Position numbers and translations under genes: made by a program. From Saccharomycopsis malanga (lineage: Eukaryota; Ascomycota; Saccharomycetes; Ascoideales; Saccharomycopsidaceae), in contig CP025326.1 in assembly GCA_004014935.1 (NCBI GenBank), positions 806,001 to 870,000 on the forward strand: DNA of 64,000 bases, read 5' to 3'. The first letter of the stretch is position 1. Every line of letters starts with the position of its first letter. Of the stretch, positions 28,481 to 38,433 are shown one piece after another. The notes beneath the pieces were generated by a model that did no database searches, had not been told where the DNA came from, and was given only the letters and a program-made list of their open reading frames with translations.

Positions 28481-28725
28481 AAGCCGTTGGGCATGATAGT
28501 TTAGCAGATAGTACTCTTGGAAAAAAGAAAAAGACCTGACAAACTCAAGGGTTTCGATTCCCAACATGAACCATTTTTCACGATGCTGAACGTGAATCCA
28601 CAGGCGAGTGCAACTGTCTGAAACATGACCTAGACAAAAGTCTAGTGTTTAGTTTCAACCAATTGGGAGAGAAGATTATGGTCAACAGGACATGATTGGG
28701 CTATACCAATGATGGCGAATGGAAA
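28481..28725 (+). mobile_element. SINE copy, plus strand
   Basis: GCCGTTGGGCATGATAGTTTAGCAG (tRNA-Asp-like A region), AGAAAAAGACCTGACAAAC, GGGTTTCGATTCCC (B box with one change), TTTTTCACGATGCTGAACG, AATCCACAGGCGAGTGCAAC, TGTCTGAAACATGACC, CTAGACAAAAGTCTAG (palindromic), then AGAAGATTATGGTCAACAGG and ACATGATTGGGCTATACC. It stops before the usual 3' end. Confidence 0.85.
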
Positions 28726-28999
28726 CTGTTTTCCAAATTGTCAATTCAACTACTACTCTGTTAGTTAAATACTAAACCCTACAACTGGTTAAGACATAAG
28801 TATTTTTAGATTGTCATGAGTAAAGATATGATCATCTATGGGTATAAACAAAAATAGAAACGGTATAAGCTAAACAAAAAAAAACAAACAAACAAAACAG
28901 AGAAAATAAGAAAACAGAGAAAGAACAAAAAGCAAATGCAAAACAGGAATAGGAAAGTTTCAGGATAGTCTGTGATATCGTAAGAAGAAGGTATATGAA
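28726..28999. other. 3' flank of CDC14
   Basis: An A-rich block (28850-28960) carries CDC14 transcript-end sequence on the minus strand. No other feature. Confidence 0.35.
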
Positions 29000-30896
29000 T
29001 CAACTTCTTCTTCTTTGGCTGACCTTCTGGATGGCACCAGAAGAGATTACTTTCTCGTCGATACTGGACTGACTAGCGAGTCTGTTTCTTACTCTTGCGC
29101 CAGAGCGGCTGCGGACCTTTGGGATGTCGAGGGAGTCTGGATCGTTTTTTGCATGACGCAGAGGAGTGGAGCTGGATATTGGAGTGCTAGATTTACTCAT
29201 TGCAACAGATTGCTGTTTTCGGTTGGAATTTGGAGATGTTATTGAACGAAGAACTCTCCAAGATGATTGAGGAGAGTTTGTTATTCTGTTAAGTCTTCGT
29301 TCGACTGAGGCAGGTTCATTTTTTTCAGCAGTGGCATTGGTTGCTGCTACGGATGTATCATCTTTGGTCCCCAGGGTGTTATTATCTGCACGGATAGTGA
29401 AAGGTTCTTTAGGGTTAGCACTAACAGCATCTTCCAAGGAGCTGTCGATTGGATGATGTCTTATTTTGCTGAGCTCCTCTGCTTTGGAGTCTGGGTCTTC
29501 CTCCTGGTTATTTTCCTGGATGTCTTCGTAGTCCTCGTCGGAGTTGGTGACAAACGAGTTGGACACATAGCGGCCGTTGTCGCCTTTTCTCGGCTGGCCA
29601 GGCGAGGTTATTGGCACTGCAGTATGGAGAGACTTTTTCATTCTGCCCGAGACTCTTCTGGTGCGGCTGTGGATCATTGGAGAAAAGGATCTGGAGCCAT
29701 ACTTTGCCTTTTGTCTGGCCTTGTATACGTCGTAAGGAATCAACGAGCTGAACCCGGCCAACTTGCTGTTTGGGACAGTGTCAAGAACCATTGTGTATTT
29801 CCAGTTTCTGAACTCGTTCTGGTGCAAATAAAGCCAGTGCTGCTGTGGCCCGACCACCATTCCTGGCCGGATCATTCGCATGTATCCTATGCACTCATTA
29901 GCAGTGAATCCGTGAGTATATATCAAATGTGCGCCGATCAAGCAGCCTGTTCTGCCCAATCCGGCTTTACAGTGGACAGCAATCTTGCCTCCCTGTGCAA
30001 TCACGCCCTCTGCAACGCCTATAAAGTTCTGGACAAACTCCATGGTGGGGCAGGTGCCGTCGTCAAAAATCATGTCAATGTGGTTGATGCCGCGTTTGGT
30101 GAACTCCTGGCTGTCGTACAAATGGCTGTTGAGACGGACAACCATCTGGATGTTGTGTTTTTTGAAGAAACCCAACACTTTCTTGAACGGTTCGTTCAAC
30201 GGCGCCCCTGCTCTGGATTGCTGGGGAGACGCAAATGCTACAAAGTCTTTGGACACGAGATTCAAGTCTCCCTGGTCAACACGCTCGTACTGTTCAAACT
30301 CCTCCAAATTGAACGTTGTCAAATCTATCATGCCTCTTTCCTTGGCTCTCCACACACCATACACAATGTCCTGGATGCTTATTTCAAAGTCTGCCTGCGA
30401 ATACCCTGCGTCTCTGAACGGCATAAGCGGCGGATCCACCTGTGATATCGGCTGGAGCACCTGGTGGGGCGACCAGGACTGGACAAGCACCATGTAACAG
30501 CAGAGCAAACAGGCAGCATTGGCTCTCTCCTTAGGCCCTGTGGCAGAATAAAACACAATCGCCTTGCCTTGGTTTGCGTCCTCATTGAGGATATTGTGGA
30601 GAACCACCGCAAATCGATACAAATGTCCCATGTGCAACGGTCCAAAGTCTAAATGGAACGGATTGTATGGTAAAGCATCGTCCACCGTGAAATACACAAG
30701 CTCATCCGTGTTCGAAGGAGTGAAATCATACGCTCCAAGATATATTCTCCCTAAAATATCACATTGTCAGTTGCTTGTTGCTTTGAAACCACTCAAATCA
30801 TCTCCATCCATCTACCTCTCCATTTCATCATTTCCAATAATACAACATACCTTTGAGAAACTCTATCACCGGAATGGCGCTTCCTTTTTTAGCCAT
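29000..30896 (-). CDS. CDC14: Dual-specificity protein phosphatase Cdc14 (two exons)
   Basis: Exon 1 is 30896-30851 (MAKKGSAIPVIEFLKG with a split Gly codon) and exon 2 is 30750-29000, giving 598 residues (S. cerevisiae 551). The 100-nt intron 30850-30751 starts GTATGT, has CTGAC and ends TTTTAG. Joining restores RIYLGAYDFTPSNTDELVYF, matching the Cdc14 N-terminus. The signature HCKAGLGRTG has catalytic Cys276 and Arg282, and the general-acid Asp is in IFDDGTCP (about 245-246). The C-terminal ~230 residues are Ser/Arg-rich and disordered, as usual. Cdc14 removes Cdk-added phosphates from Ser-Pro sites during mitotic exit and cytokinesis. All key catalytic residues are intact. Confidence 0.97.
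30751..30850 (-). other. CDC14 intron
   Basis: 5' splice site GTATGT, branch-like ACTGAC and 3' site TTTTAG; removal joins AAA-G to GG-AGA in frame. Without it the protein would lack the conserved first 33 residues. Confidence 0.92.
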
Positions 30897-31400
30897 CTTT
30901 TTTTAACGACCCTCGTAAACGTTTATCTCAAAATTTAACAACCACTCACAACAACCGCTAAAGTTTAATACATCTCCTAGTCAAATCACCTTGCAATAAC
31001 AACAACAACATCAGAAAATCAAGAAAATAGTGAAAATTAGAGGTAAACAAACAAATAAACAAAGTCACGTGAAACTAATGATGGAGGGCGCATAGGAGAA
31101 AATGGGTGGCTTCCAATATATAATGTATAGATAGTACTGTTACTCATAATGATGATGGGTGAGTGTTAGTATATGTTCGTTTTATTTTTTTCACCAACTG
31201 TTTCCAACTGTTTCTGGATTCATGTCATTTTTTTATCAAGTCTCTTTGCCATTTTTATCAAATTTCTTTGCCATTTTTATCAAGTCTCTTTGCCATTTTT
31301 ATCAAGTCTTTTAGAAATCATAGTTTTATCACTTTGTAGTTTACTCGTCTGAAGTGATGGGACTCTCAAAAAAGATGGGAGTTTTTTTTTTGTTCTTAAA
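30897..31400. other. Upstream region of CDC14 with a 22-bp minisatellite
   Basis: 31229-31312 contains three full and one partial copy of a 22-bp unit built on TTTTTATCAAGTCTCTTTGCCA. CACGTG lies near 31066. No gene was recognised. Confidence 0.55.
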
Positions 31401-31507
31401 TAATATCATACATTTCAAGCCCAGTACATATCAGTTTCGTATATACGTGCTACGCGTGATGACTTGGGAAAACCCAATCAAGTCCTGGTGATCATAATCT
31501 TCTCACC
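31401..31507 (-). mobile_element. SINE 3'-half fragment, minus strand
   Basis: On the minus strand: GAAGATTATGATCACCAGGA, TTGATTGGGTTTTCCCAAGT, ATATACGAAACTGATATGTA, then CTGGGCTTGAAATGTATG and ATTATTT. A 5'-truncated copy. Confidence 0.8.
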
Positions 31508-31539
31508 GTCTGTTTGAATAATAATAATGACAATAATAA

Positions 31540-33225
31540 TCTAAAAATTGTAGTTTTTTGCTTCAGTCTTAATTTAGAATATCAACAATTATACTCTCTA
31601 AATACAATTGACATAATCACTGGCCGTATGGTAGATAACAACGGCCTGGCAGGATATTAGCAGATAGTGCTCTCATAAAAAACAAAAAAGACCTAACAGG
31701 CACACGGGTTCGATTCCCCATACAAACACTTTTTACTCGCTGCTTTTTACGATGATGAAAGTAATTTCACAGACAAGTGAAACTGTCTGAAACATGACCT
31801 AGACAAAAGTCTAGCGCTTACTTTCCAACCCATCGGGTGTTCAGAAAAGCCAGCAAGAAGATTATGATCACCAGGATTTGATTGGGTCTTACCAAGTTCC
31901 TTTAGACATTGCGCGTATATCCGAAACTGATATATACTGGGATCGAAATATAAGATATTATCAATACAATTGACATATCGTTGTACTTATTTTTGACAAA
32001 AAAAAACAGCTAAAGTTTATCACCGAGTTACAGTCAGTATACAATTTTCATAAGAATGTAATGAACCAACTTAAAAGCTGGAACAGCTAAAAAACAAAAA
32101 AACTAAAATTAAAGTAACATTAAACCATTTGCAACTATAACTTTAAAGAATAACTTTTTTTTTAAAACGGACTTCCATAAATTAGAGGTATTAAGCTTAT
32201 AAATAAGCACATTACGCTTTATCGAGCCCCATAAAATATCCAGTGTATAGCAGAAGTTTAGATTTGCAAGTTTTAAAATATACATCCATTATTATAAATT
32301 GTAAATTCCTCTGAGAACCTATAATAAACAATACCTTTTTTAGCTCTTGAGGTACATGTTTGTTTGAAAAAAAAAGATCATTCAAACGTTAGAGGAAACT
32401 CAAATAAAACCAAAATCAATTTAAAAATAAGAAATAACATCAAGAGATAAAGGAAGTCTTCCTGAGATGTGAAAAACACGATTTCTCATAAGTTCTTTGT
32501 TATTTTAGACAAGACGATACTTTCTCACTGCTAAATATTATGTAACAACCAAATATCCATACAAAACATACTATATTAACCTATAGATTTTACAGAGTAT
32601 AAAAATATAATTTTTGTATGATTTGGCTTGTTGTAAAAACATTAGAATACGAATTAAAAGAAACAAAGTTTTAACAAAATTGACAATTTTTTATTATATC
32701 CAATATCTCTGCAAAAATCTAAATTTTTCCATTAGAAATAGTACTACAGTATAATGAAAAAAAATGAAACCCTATATAATGTTTTGGTAAATTGAAATAA
32801 CCTGAATAGCACTGATTTAATTCAATAAAATGTTTGATGATTACTTCAAAACGACAAGAGCGCGACTCGAGTACCGAAAACCAAAGTGAGGAACGCCACA
32901 CTTGTTTTGCGTGGCGCATGGTGGCGCATGATGGCTCAACCAACTTGGCCACTTGGTAATAGTAAGGCATATAGGCATATGTTGGATAAGGAGACAGAAT
33001 ATCTTTACCTGTCGAGAGTGTATTTTGGTAGCTAGTTTACCTATTTTAGCAATGTGTATATACAGAAATAAAAGGGTTGTTTGGTAGTCTATGAGAGATA
33101 CTACGCCTTGAATTGATTTGTCTATGGCCTGTGAACTGGGTGAATAAACTATAACTAGGGGCCACTTAGACACACAAAGTATGGTGATTTGGATAGAGTG
33201 AATAAAACCACAATTTTAATTTTTA
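31540..33225 (-). repeat. Family-2 dispersed repeat, copy C, split by a SINE
   Basis: On the minus strand, from about 33225: TAGTTTATTCACCCAGTTCACAGG in pieces, GACAAATCAATTCAAGG, the A box TGGCCAAGTTGG at 32951-32940, GGTACTCGAGTCGCGC, then the A+T-rich body as in copy A. The word TGTCAATTGTATT near the 3' end is where a SINE (31616-31962) has entered, duplicating 15 bp; the last ~60 bp of the repeat continue at 31540-31600. Confidence 0.82.
31601..31977 (+). mobile_element. Full-length SINE with 15-bp target-site duplication, nested in family-2 copy C
   Basis: The insert 31616-31962 (347 bp) is flanked by identical AATACAATTGACATA (31601-31615 and 31963-31977). Order: GGCCGTATGG doubled head, AAAAAGACCTAACAGG, ACACGGGTTCGATTCCCC (perfect B box), TTTTTACTCGCTGCTTTTTACG, AAGTGAAACTGTCTGAAAC, CTAGACAAAAGTCTAG, GCTTACTTTCCAACC, AAGATTATGATCACCAGG, TGATTGGGTCTTACCAAGT, CTTTAGACATTGCGCG, GAAACTGATATATACTGG, GATCGAAATATAAGATATTA. 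This is the best reference copy in the window. Confidence 0.95.
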
Positions 33226-33240
33226 CTGGTAAATAGAGAA

Positions 33241-33412
33241 TATCATATATTTCGAGCATAGTACATAACAGTTTCGTATATACGTGCTATGTCTAAGGAG
33301 ACTTGGTAAGACCCAATCAAATCCTAGTGATCATAGTCTTCTCACCCGTATTCCTGTTAGGTCTTTTTTGTCTTCCCAGAGAGCACTGGTCACTGAGCTA
33401 TACGGCCCAAGA
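33241..33412 (-). mobile_element. SINE copy with internal deletion, minus strand
   Basis: Minus strand: TTGGGCCGTATAGCTCAGTG (A region), CTCTGGGAAGACAAAAAAGACC, TAACAGGAATACGGGT, then directly GAGAAGACTATGATCACTAGG, TTGATTGGGTCTTACCAAGT, CTTAGACATAGCACG and TGCTCGAAATATATGAT. The B box to centre is missing. The flanks AGAGAATATCATA and AGAGATATTCCATA look like a decayed duplication. Confidence 0.8.
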
Positions 33413-33701
33413 GATATTCCATAATACACTTCAAAAGTAGCCATCTTCTTGGCGAAGCAAATTTGCAGGTGTAAAGGTTACGAGCCATGAGCCATGTTGG
33501 GAAGTTATGCTGCAGTGCATTTACATATTATAAATTTCAACATGAGAGTTTTCATAAAATGAGAACAATTAGTAGGCAGTGAAAGACAAACAGGCATTGT
33601 TTGCATAGCCAGAGAATGTTTAGAAACTTACTAGGGAGGCAAATAAATGCAACTACCAAAGAAATAAAAAGGAGGGAAAGACATAATTGTGATAAAAATA
33701 G
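33413..33701. other. Intergenic spacer between SINE copies
   Basis: No gene or other repeat recognised. Confidence 0.35.
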
Positions 33702-33773
33702 TTAAGAGCAAAGGGAAGTGGTATGTACTGGGCTCGAAATATAGGATATTACTATTTATGTATTTAAGAGCAA
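33702..33773 (+). mobile_element. 5'-truncated SINE end with 10-bp target-site duplication
   Basis: The insert 33712-33763 carries only GTATGTACTGGGCTCGAAAT, then ATAGGATATTACTATT. It lies between identical TTAAGAGCAA words (33702-33711 and 33764-33773). Confidence 0.85.
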
Positions 33774-33991
33774 GAATTCCAAAGCCACATGAATCATAGA
33801 GTACTAAATCTAGCTTTATGCTTGATATAATCAGCAGATCATGACACATCGTTTAACATATTATTATACACTTTTTAAAGAAAAACATTCTGACCTACAA
33901 AAATTAAACCTGAGGTATACAATACAAAAGAAATGATGAAAAATAATTCGTTAGATTACAGAAACATATCATATAATACAAACTAACTGAT

Positions 33992-34729
33992 TTACTCTTC
34001 GTCGTCTTCTTCTTCTTCGTCAAGGTTGACGGAGTAGAATTGCAATTGGTAGCTGTTTTGCTTGACAGAAACAAATCTGATCCAGTCTCTAACTTGGTTC
34101 TTCTTCAAGTAACGCTTGGTCAAGTACTTCAAGTACTTACCGGAGAAGACACCGTTAGAAGCACAAACAATAACCTTGGAACCATCTTCGGTGACGGTGA
34201 TGTCGCTACCCAAGTTACCGAGACGGCCTTCAACCTTGATGTGGTCGATCAAGTACTTGGCGTAAGAAGAGATGTCGAAAACTTGGTTTTCAATTGGAGC
34301 GGAAGCGTCAACGACGAACTTCTTAATTTGCTTAGATTTCTTGGTGGTCTAAAAGTCCTGTTAGCCTACTGTCTACCAATGTTTAACAAAACAATGTGAA
34401 TCATCTCCAGAAGCGGAAAAGTTCAACAGCAAAGCATTAAGGGTCCACCATGGCCACGCTAAGTTATCTTATAGTGTTCTTTTCAAAATGAAATAAAAAA
34501 ATGGGACAAGTGTTACTCAACTCAAATGAAGACGGATGTCTCGTCAACGCCATTGAACCTCTTCCCATTTTGATTAAATATTCCAATCTCAAGAAGGCCA
34601 TAATGGTGTTTTGACCAGTATTATCACTGTTCAAACATCATACCCGTGACAAAAATAAAAACCTTGTCTATGCCTTGTCCATCTCAGTTTTCTGCACGGT
34701 TTTCAAACAATACATACGATTGGAGCCAT
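33992..34729 (-). CDS. RPL22: 60S ribosomal protein eL22 (two exons)
   Basis: Exon 1 is 34729-34718 (ATGGCTCCAATC, MAPI) and exon 2 is 34348-33992, giving 122 residues (S. cerevisiae Rpl22A 121). The intron has GTATGT at its 5' end, a GGCTAAC branch site and TTTTAG at the 3' end. The product begins [20 protein letters not shown] and contains [56 protein letters not shown] and the acidic EEEEDDEE tail, all typical of eL22. An intron directly after codon 4 fits the conserved position in yeasts. It is a component of the large ribosomal subunit. Confidence 0.97.
34349..34717 (-). other. RPL22 intron, 369 nt
   Basis: Long phase-0 intron with consensus ends. In S. cerevisiae the RPL22B intron is bound by Rpl22 itself for autoregulation; whether that applies here cannot be told. 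I looked for C/D-box snoRNA signals (a C-like AGATGATTC is present) but found no correctly placed D box. Confidence 0.9.
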
Positions 34730-35337
34730 TTTGCTTATTGTCAAACGAAACTATCAGAGATAACGATATTAACCTGAAATATTTGCAGAAGTAAAGTATC
34801 TTAGCTTGGACAGAAGGATGAAAAAAAAATCGCATACTTAATGTATTTTTCACACCGTTGGAGATGTGAATTTTTCACAATGCATCACATGAAAAGCACG
34901 TGGGAGCATATAGGGCATGAGCAGGGCAAGGTATTAGGTAATTGATGAATAACAATCAGGGTGAATTGAGTGAATGGTTAAATGTTCATAATAATAGCTA
35001 ACTATAAGATAGTTATTTAATGTGTATAATACGATAAATAACGTGTAGATTGATATTACGACGGTACAATCAGATTGAATGTGATATCAGTGTAAAGTTT
35101 ATTCTGTAATACTTGCAAACTAAATTTGCTTTTTCCTTCTACAAAACAGATTCATACAACCACCGTCTCCTATTGTATGGAAAGAGTATATCGAGTGTGA
35201 ATCAGGCCTTGATTTTAGAATAGAGGGTGGGACTTACACCCCTAGATGAGCCACGATATTGGCACCAGAAGCTGTAAGAGATAGATACTTATAAGCACTT
35301 TTCTGAATTGTAGGGCATTTATCACGAATACGCTTAT
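34730..35337. promoter_or_regulatory. Divergent promoter of RPL22 and RRG1
   Basis: CACGTG at 34897-34902 lies about 170 bp before RPL22, next to ATAGGGCATGAGCAGGGCAA. Cbf1-type CACGTG sites beside AGGG-rich Tbf1-like words are known in ribosomal-protein promoters of several non-Saccharomyces yeasts. The remainder is A+T-rich. Confidence 0.45.
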
Positions 35338-36447
35338 ATGGCAGTAGCACAATTCAAGACATTGGCGGCCCATAGGATTGCAGTGCTAGCGTTGTACCGA
35401 GAGCTTCTTCGAAGTGTTTCTCAAATCAAGCGTTCTGCACATGTTGGCGGAAATCCAGCCGTCAGATATGAGACGTCGAGGGCGTTGCAAAATACGATTG
35501 TTAGTGAATTTAGAAGATATAAGCCTTCAATAGCGGCGTGGAGCACCAGGGAAAACCTTGTGCGAGCAACTGAGCTATATGGAAAACTAGCTAGCATCAT
35601 CAGTGCTAAAGGGGAAGCGTCAGAGGAACTTGTAAGGATTTTAGATGAAGTGAACCAACAGAAGGCTGTCCAAACACGTCTCCAGTTACTAAGGAAGCCG
35701 CCAGAATGGAAGAAGGAGATTCCTCATAATGTTAAACCTTCTGTAGACTTTGCAAAAGACCATGCGGAAATGCAGAGACAAAGAGCATTGTTGAAGAAGT
35801 ATCTTTATCGTACTCGTAGACTTCAAGGCCCAGTGCATGACCGAGACATTGACATCAACGAGCCTTCGAACAAAGTGTTGTTGGAAAAGGCGTTGTTCAA
35901 ACTTGCAAAGCGTAAGCTCAAACACATTGAAAAAGTCATTGCAACCGGCCCGTATACTCCTGGGATTACTTATCGCTCAATAACCAAAAAGCTTACATAC
36001 TACTATCTACGGCAGCCTTGGAGACAGAATAGCAAGGTGGGATCGATCTTCAGAGCATGCCGGGATTATTTCACCATCATTGCTGGATACAAGAACCGGA
36101 TGCCCGACTATTGCTGGTACGCCAAGTGGGAAGGCGAATGGGAGTATCAGTTACTGGGGAGCCAGAACTCAAAACTACGCAGTGAGCTCGTTGACAGTTG
36201 GTGTCTGGAGCACATGAGAGAACTCACTAGGGCAAAGAAACGTACAAAATACTACTTGGGGTTGTTAGACCGAAGTAGGGTTGCCTTGCACTCTTTACAG
36301 AAGATACGACAGGCTCAACTAGCCAAACTTCACAGTAATAAACGTAAAAGATTCCTGGACATGCAAACATATATCCAGGAGCATAACATTGGGCCTCATT
36401 CCAAACCGTCTCTAATGGAGGTGTTGGAGATGTTCAAGTTTAAATAA
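35338..36447 (+). CDS. RRG1: LYR-motif protein, Required for respiratory growth 1-like
   Basis: A 369-residue protein (S. cerevisiae Rrg1 365). The N-terminus HRIAVLALYRELLRSV carries an LYR motif and lines up with the Rrg1 start YVLSLYRTVLRNI, recalled. Next come YETSRALQNTIVSEFRRYKP matching YEIKKTLSKQLFKHK, and later KKYLYRTRRLQGP and KHIEKVIATGPYTPGITYRS, matching Rrg1's IKRKQDLG and IQQKLKNGPPSAGLSYT. Rrg1 is a mitochondrial protein needed for respiratory growth and mitochondrial DNA upkeep; the mechanism is not clear. LYR proteins commonly bind acyl-ACP or Fe-S assembly factors, so a general LYR role is the alternative. It is convergent with RTR1, 250 bp apart. Confidence 0.75.
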   Translation: MAVAQFKTLAAHRIAVLALYRELLRSVSQIKRSAHVGGNPAVRYETSRALQNTIVSEFRRYKPSIAAWSTRENLVRATELYGKLASIISAKGEASEELVRILDEVNQQKAVQTRLQLLRKPPEWKKEIPHNVKPSVDFAKDHAEMQRQRALLKKYLYRTRRLQGPVHDRDIDINEPSNKVLLEKALFKLAKRKLKHIEKVIATGPYTPGITYRSITKKLTYYYLRQPWRQNSKVGSIFRACRDYFTIIAGYKNRMPDYCWYAKWEGEWEYQLLGSQNSKLRSELVDSWCLEHMRELTRAKKRTKYYLGLLDRSRVALHSLQKIRQAQLAKLHSNKRKRFLDMQTYIQEHNIGPHSKPSLMEVLEMFKFK

Positions 36448-36697
36448 GCAAACAAGGGCGGTGTAAATAGCATATAGGTAAGTGGAGCATGGTCAATTTA
36501 ACGAAATCATCAGTTAGCATATAAACTTGTAGGATGAATGATTCTCTTGACTTGTAAGTTGAATTTAGAAATCTGAATAACATGGGGCATGATGGTAGAA
36601 ACAGCCTTAAATACATTGATTCTTACACATGTTGGGCAATTTGCGAAACATTCAATCATGACATAAATTACAAAAACAATAAAATCAAAAGTAAATA

Positions 36698-37537
36698 TCA
36701 TAACTCCGTCACATAGCCGTCAATTTGCTTAGCTCTTTCTTCTATGGAAAAGGCTAGTTGATCTTCGTCAAACTCTTGGATTGCCCGATTTGATGGAAAC
36801 TTTTCGACTATTACATCTTTCATCAACTCATCGGGCACGATTTTGTTTTCCTTGTTTTCTTTATCCGAGCCCTCAGTATGAGTGGCATGGCCAATATTCA
36901 AGTCGTTGAGCACATCAACTAAGGAGAGTTGATTATGCTTGGCCTGATGATCCCAGACTTCTTCCAATAATATGACATCATATTTCCGAGTCCTCGTGCC
37001 AATACTGGTGGCATGAGCGATAAAGTTGCAAGGCGCGATGACTTCTCCCTCATTTGTCAAGAACAAGTCTTGTCTTGAGAAAAGAGCATCATTTTTGAGC
37101 TGTGACTTGTAAAACTTGGAGCATTGATAATGTCTTTTGGAACAATAGTTGTTCAAATAACTGAAAGGAGTGAGCGATGCTTTGCGCTGAGATTCACCAT
37201 TATGATGATGCAAAGGGTTGGTATCATTGTATTGTTGCATCGTGTTTGATAGAGTCCGTAAAGGGTTGTTCTGGTTGTTTCGTTCTGGAGCCAGACTACA
37301 CATGGGATATCCGCAGAGATGATTTATCGTACGCTCATCCACCAAACTAACATAGCTATCTATGGTCAAAAATCTCGCCAAATACTTCAAAACCGCCCGG
37401 TCACTCGGTCTGTCAGAAAACATGTCAATGATTTCAAGCGTCAACAAGTTCGCTTTGGCTGGTGTAAGATAACCACCTGCCGATTGATACCGTTTGAGCA
37501 CCAACGTGTAAAATTCTTCAAGTGTAATTGGGGGCAT
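36698..37537 (-). CDS. RTR1: RNA polymerase II CTD phosphatase Rtr1 (RPAP2 family)
   Basis: A 279-residue protein (S. cerevisiae Rtr1 226). The Rtr1/RPAP2 zinc finger has CGYPMC (C75, C80) and YCSKRHYQC (C132, H136), matching the known C-x4-C and C-x3-H ligands. Flanking FLTIDSYVSLVDERTINHLCG and CSKFYKSQLKNDALFSRQD are also conserved. Rtr1 removes Ser5 (and Tyr1) phosphates from the Pol II C-terminal domain and helps Pol II import and assembly. A longer linker between the zinc ligands (His/Asn-rich, about 85-120) and a longer acidic C-terminus explain the extra length. Confidence 0.94.
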   Translation of the reverse strand: MPPITLEEFYTLVLKRYQSAGGYLTPAKANLLTLEIIDMFSDRPSDRAVLKYLARFLTIDSYVSLVDERTINHLCGYPMCSLAPERNNQNNPLRTLSNTMQQYNDTNPLHHHNGESQRKASLTPFSYLNNYCSKRHYQCSKFYKSQLKNDALFSRQDLFLTNEGEVIAPCNFIAHATSIGTRTRKYDVILLEEVWDHQAKHNQLSLVDVLNDLNIGHATHTEGSDKENKENKIVPDELMKDVIVEKFPSNRAIQEFDEDQLAFSIEERAKQIDGYVTEL

Positions 37538-38433
37538 CTTATTGGGTCTCTTATTTGATACTACCGCTTGTAACTTTGTGAATAGTTTATATAAATTTCA
37601 GAAAATGTGTATATTTGGAAAGACTCAATCTTGTTAACCTGCCGTTAAGAATTGTGGCTTTCCTTACTAGTGTGTTATCAAGACCTTTTCATCCGCTTTG
37701 GGCGTTTTTCTTCCAATTTGCTGTCTTGCGTTGCTTCTTATGGTATATTATAAACAAACAGATTGTTGGTTCTTTGATTTGTATTACTGTATGGGCTATA
37801 GAATGATATATATTGATTATAAGGCGTAGGTTATGGGGCCCATGTTTTGGGCTAATTAGTACGGATAGTAATTGAGTAAGAATTATATTGATAAGTGCGT
37901 ATATAAGCTTCACCCAAAGGGAAAAACCAGCAAATGTACTTTGTTGAATATCCAACTACATGGATTTTAGTGTAAGGATTCGATTATATTTATGTCATGT
38001 TTCAGACAGTTGCACTCCTTGTGTTCCCAGGTTTAAATTTGAATATCAAATCATGAACAATTTAAATGTTAAATTAACAATTGAATAAATGTTGAATAAA
38101 TAGACATTCAAAAAATACCAATTAGGCAATGAATAAATGCTGAATAGACATTCAAAAAATACCAATTAGACAATGAATAAATACCAAATAGACATTGAAT
38201 AAATACCAAAGAACCACTCATCAAATTTTAAATAATTTACGGTCTACCAAAAACATATTCAAACAAATAGGTTTATTAACTAAACAAACAAAAATCTATG
38301 ACAAACTAAAGCAGAACCAGCTGCTTAAACAAAGAACAGACTCAAGCATGAATAAGGGCTAGAAGAGTAGTTCAAAACAATAAAATCAAAATAAAAAAAA
38401 TACAAGAGAAGAAATATATAAAGTGCTGGAGCA
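37538..38433. other. Intergenic stretch with SINE scrap and A+T-rich tandem repeat
   Basis: The promoter side of RTR1 is at 37538-37650. 37993-38025 is a minus-strand SINE fragment (TCATGTTTCAGACAGTTGCA). 38080-38215 contains an irregular tandem of about 50 bp made of TGAATAAAT, AGACATTCAAAAAATACCAA and AATGAATAAAT words. Open frames at 37615-37955 carry no motif. Confidence 0.5.

Noticed and set aside
29453-30445. A 330-codon plus-strand frame opposite CDC14
   Set aside because: Antisense shadow of the conserved CDC14 phosphatase domain; its translation has no family resemblance.
34349-34717. A C/D-box snoRNA in the RPL22 intron
   Set aside because: A C-like AGATGATTC exists but no D box (CTGA) lies downstream in the right order, and no pairing stem was seen.
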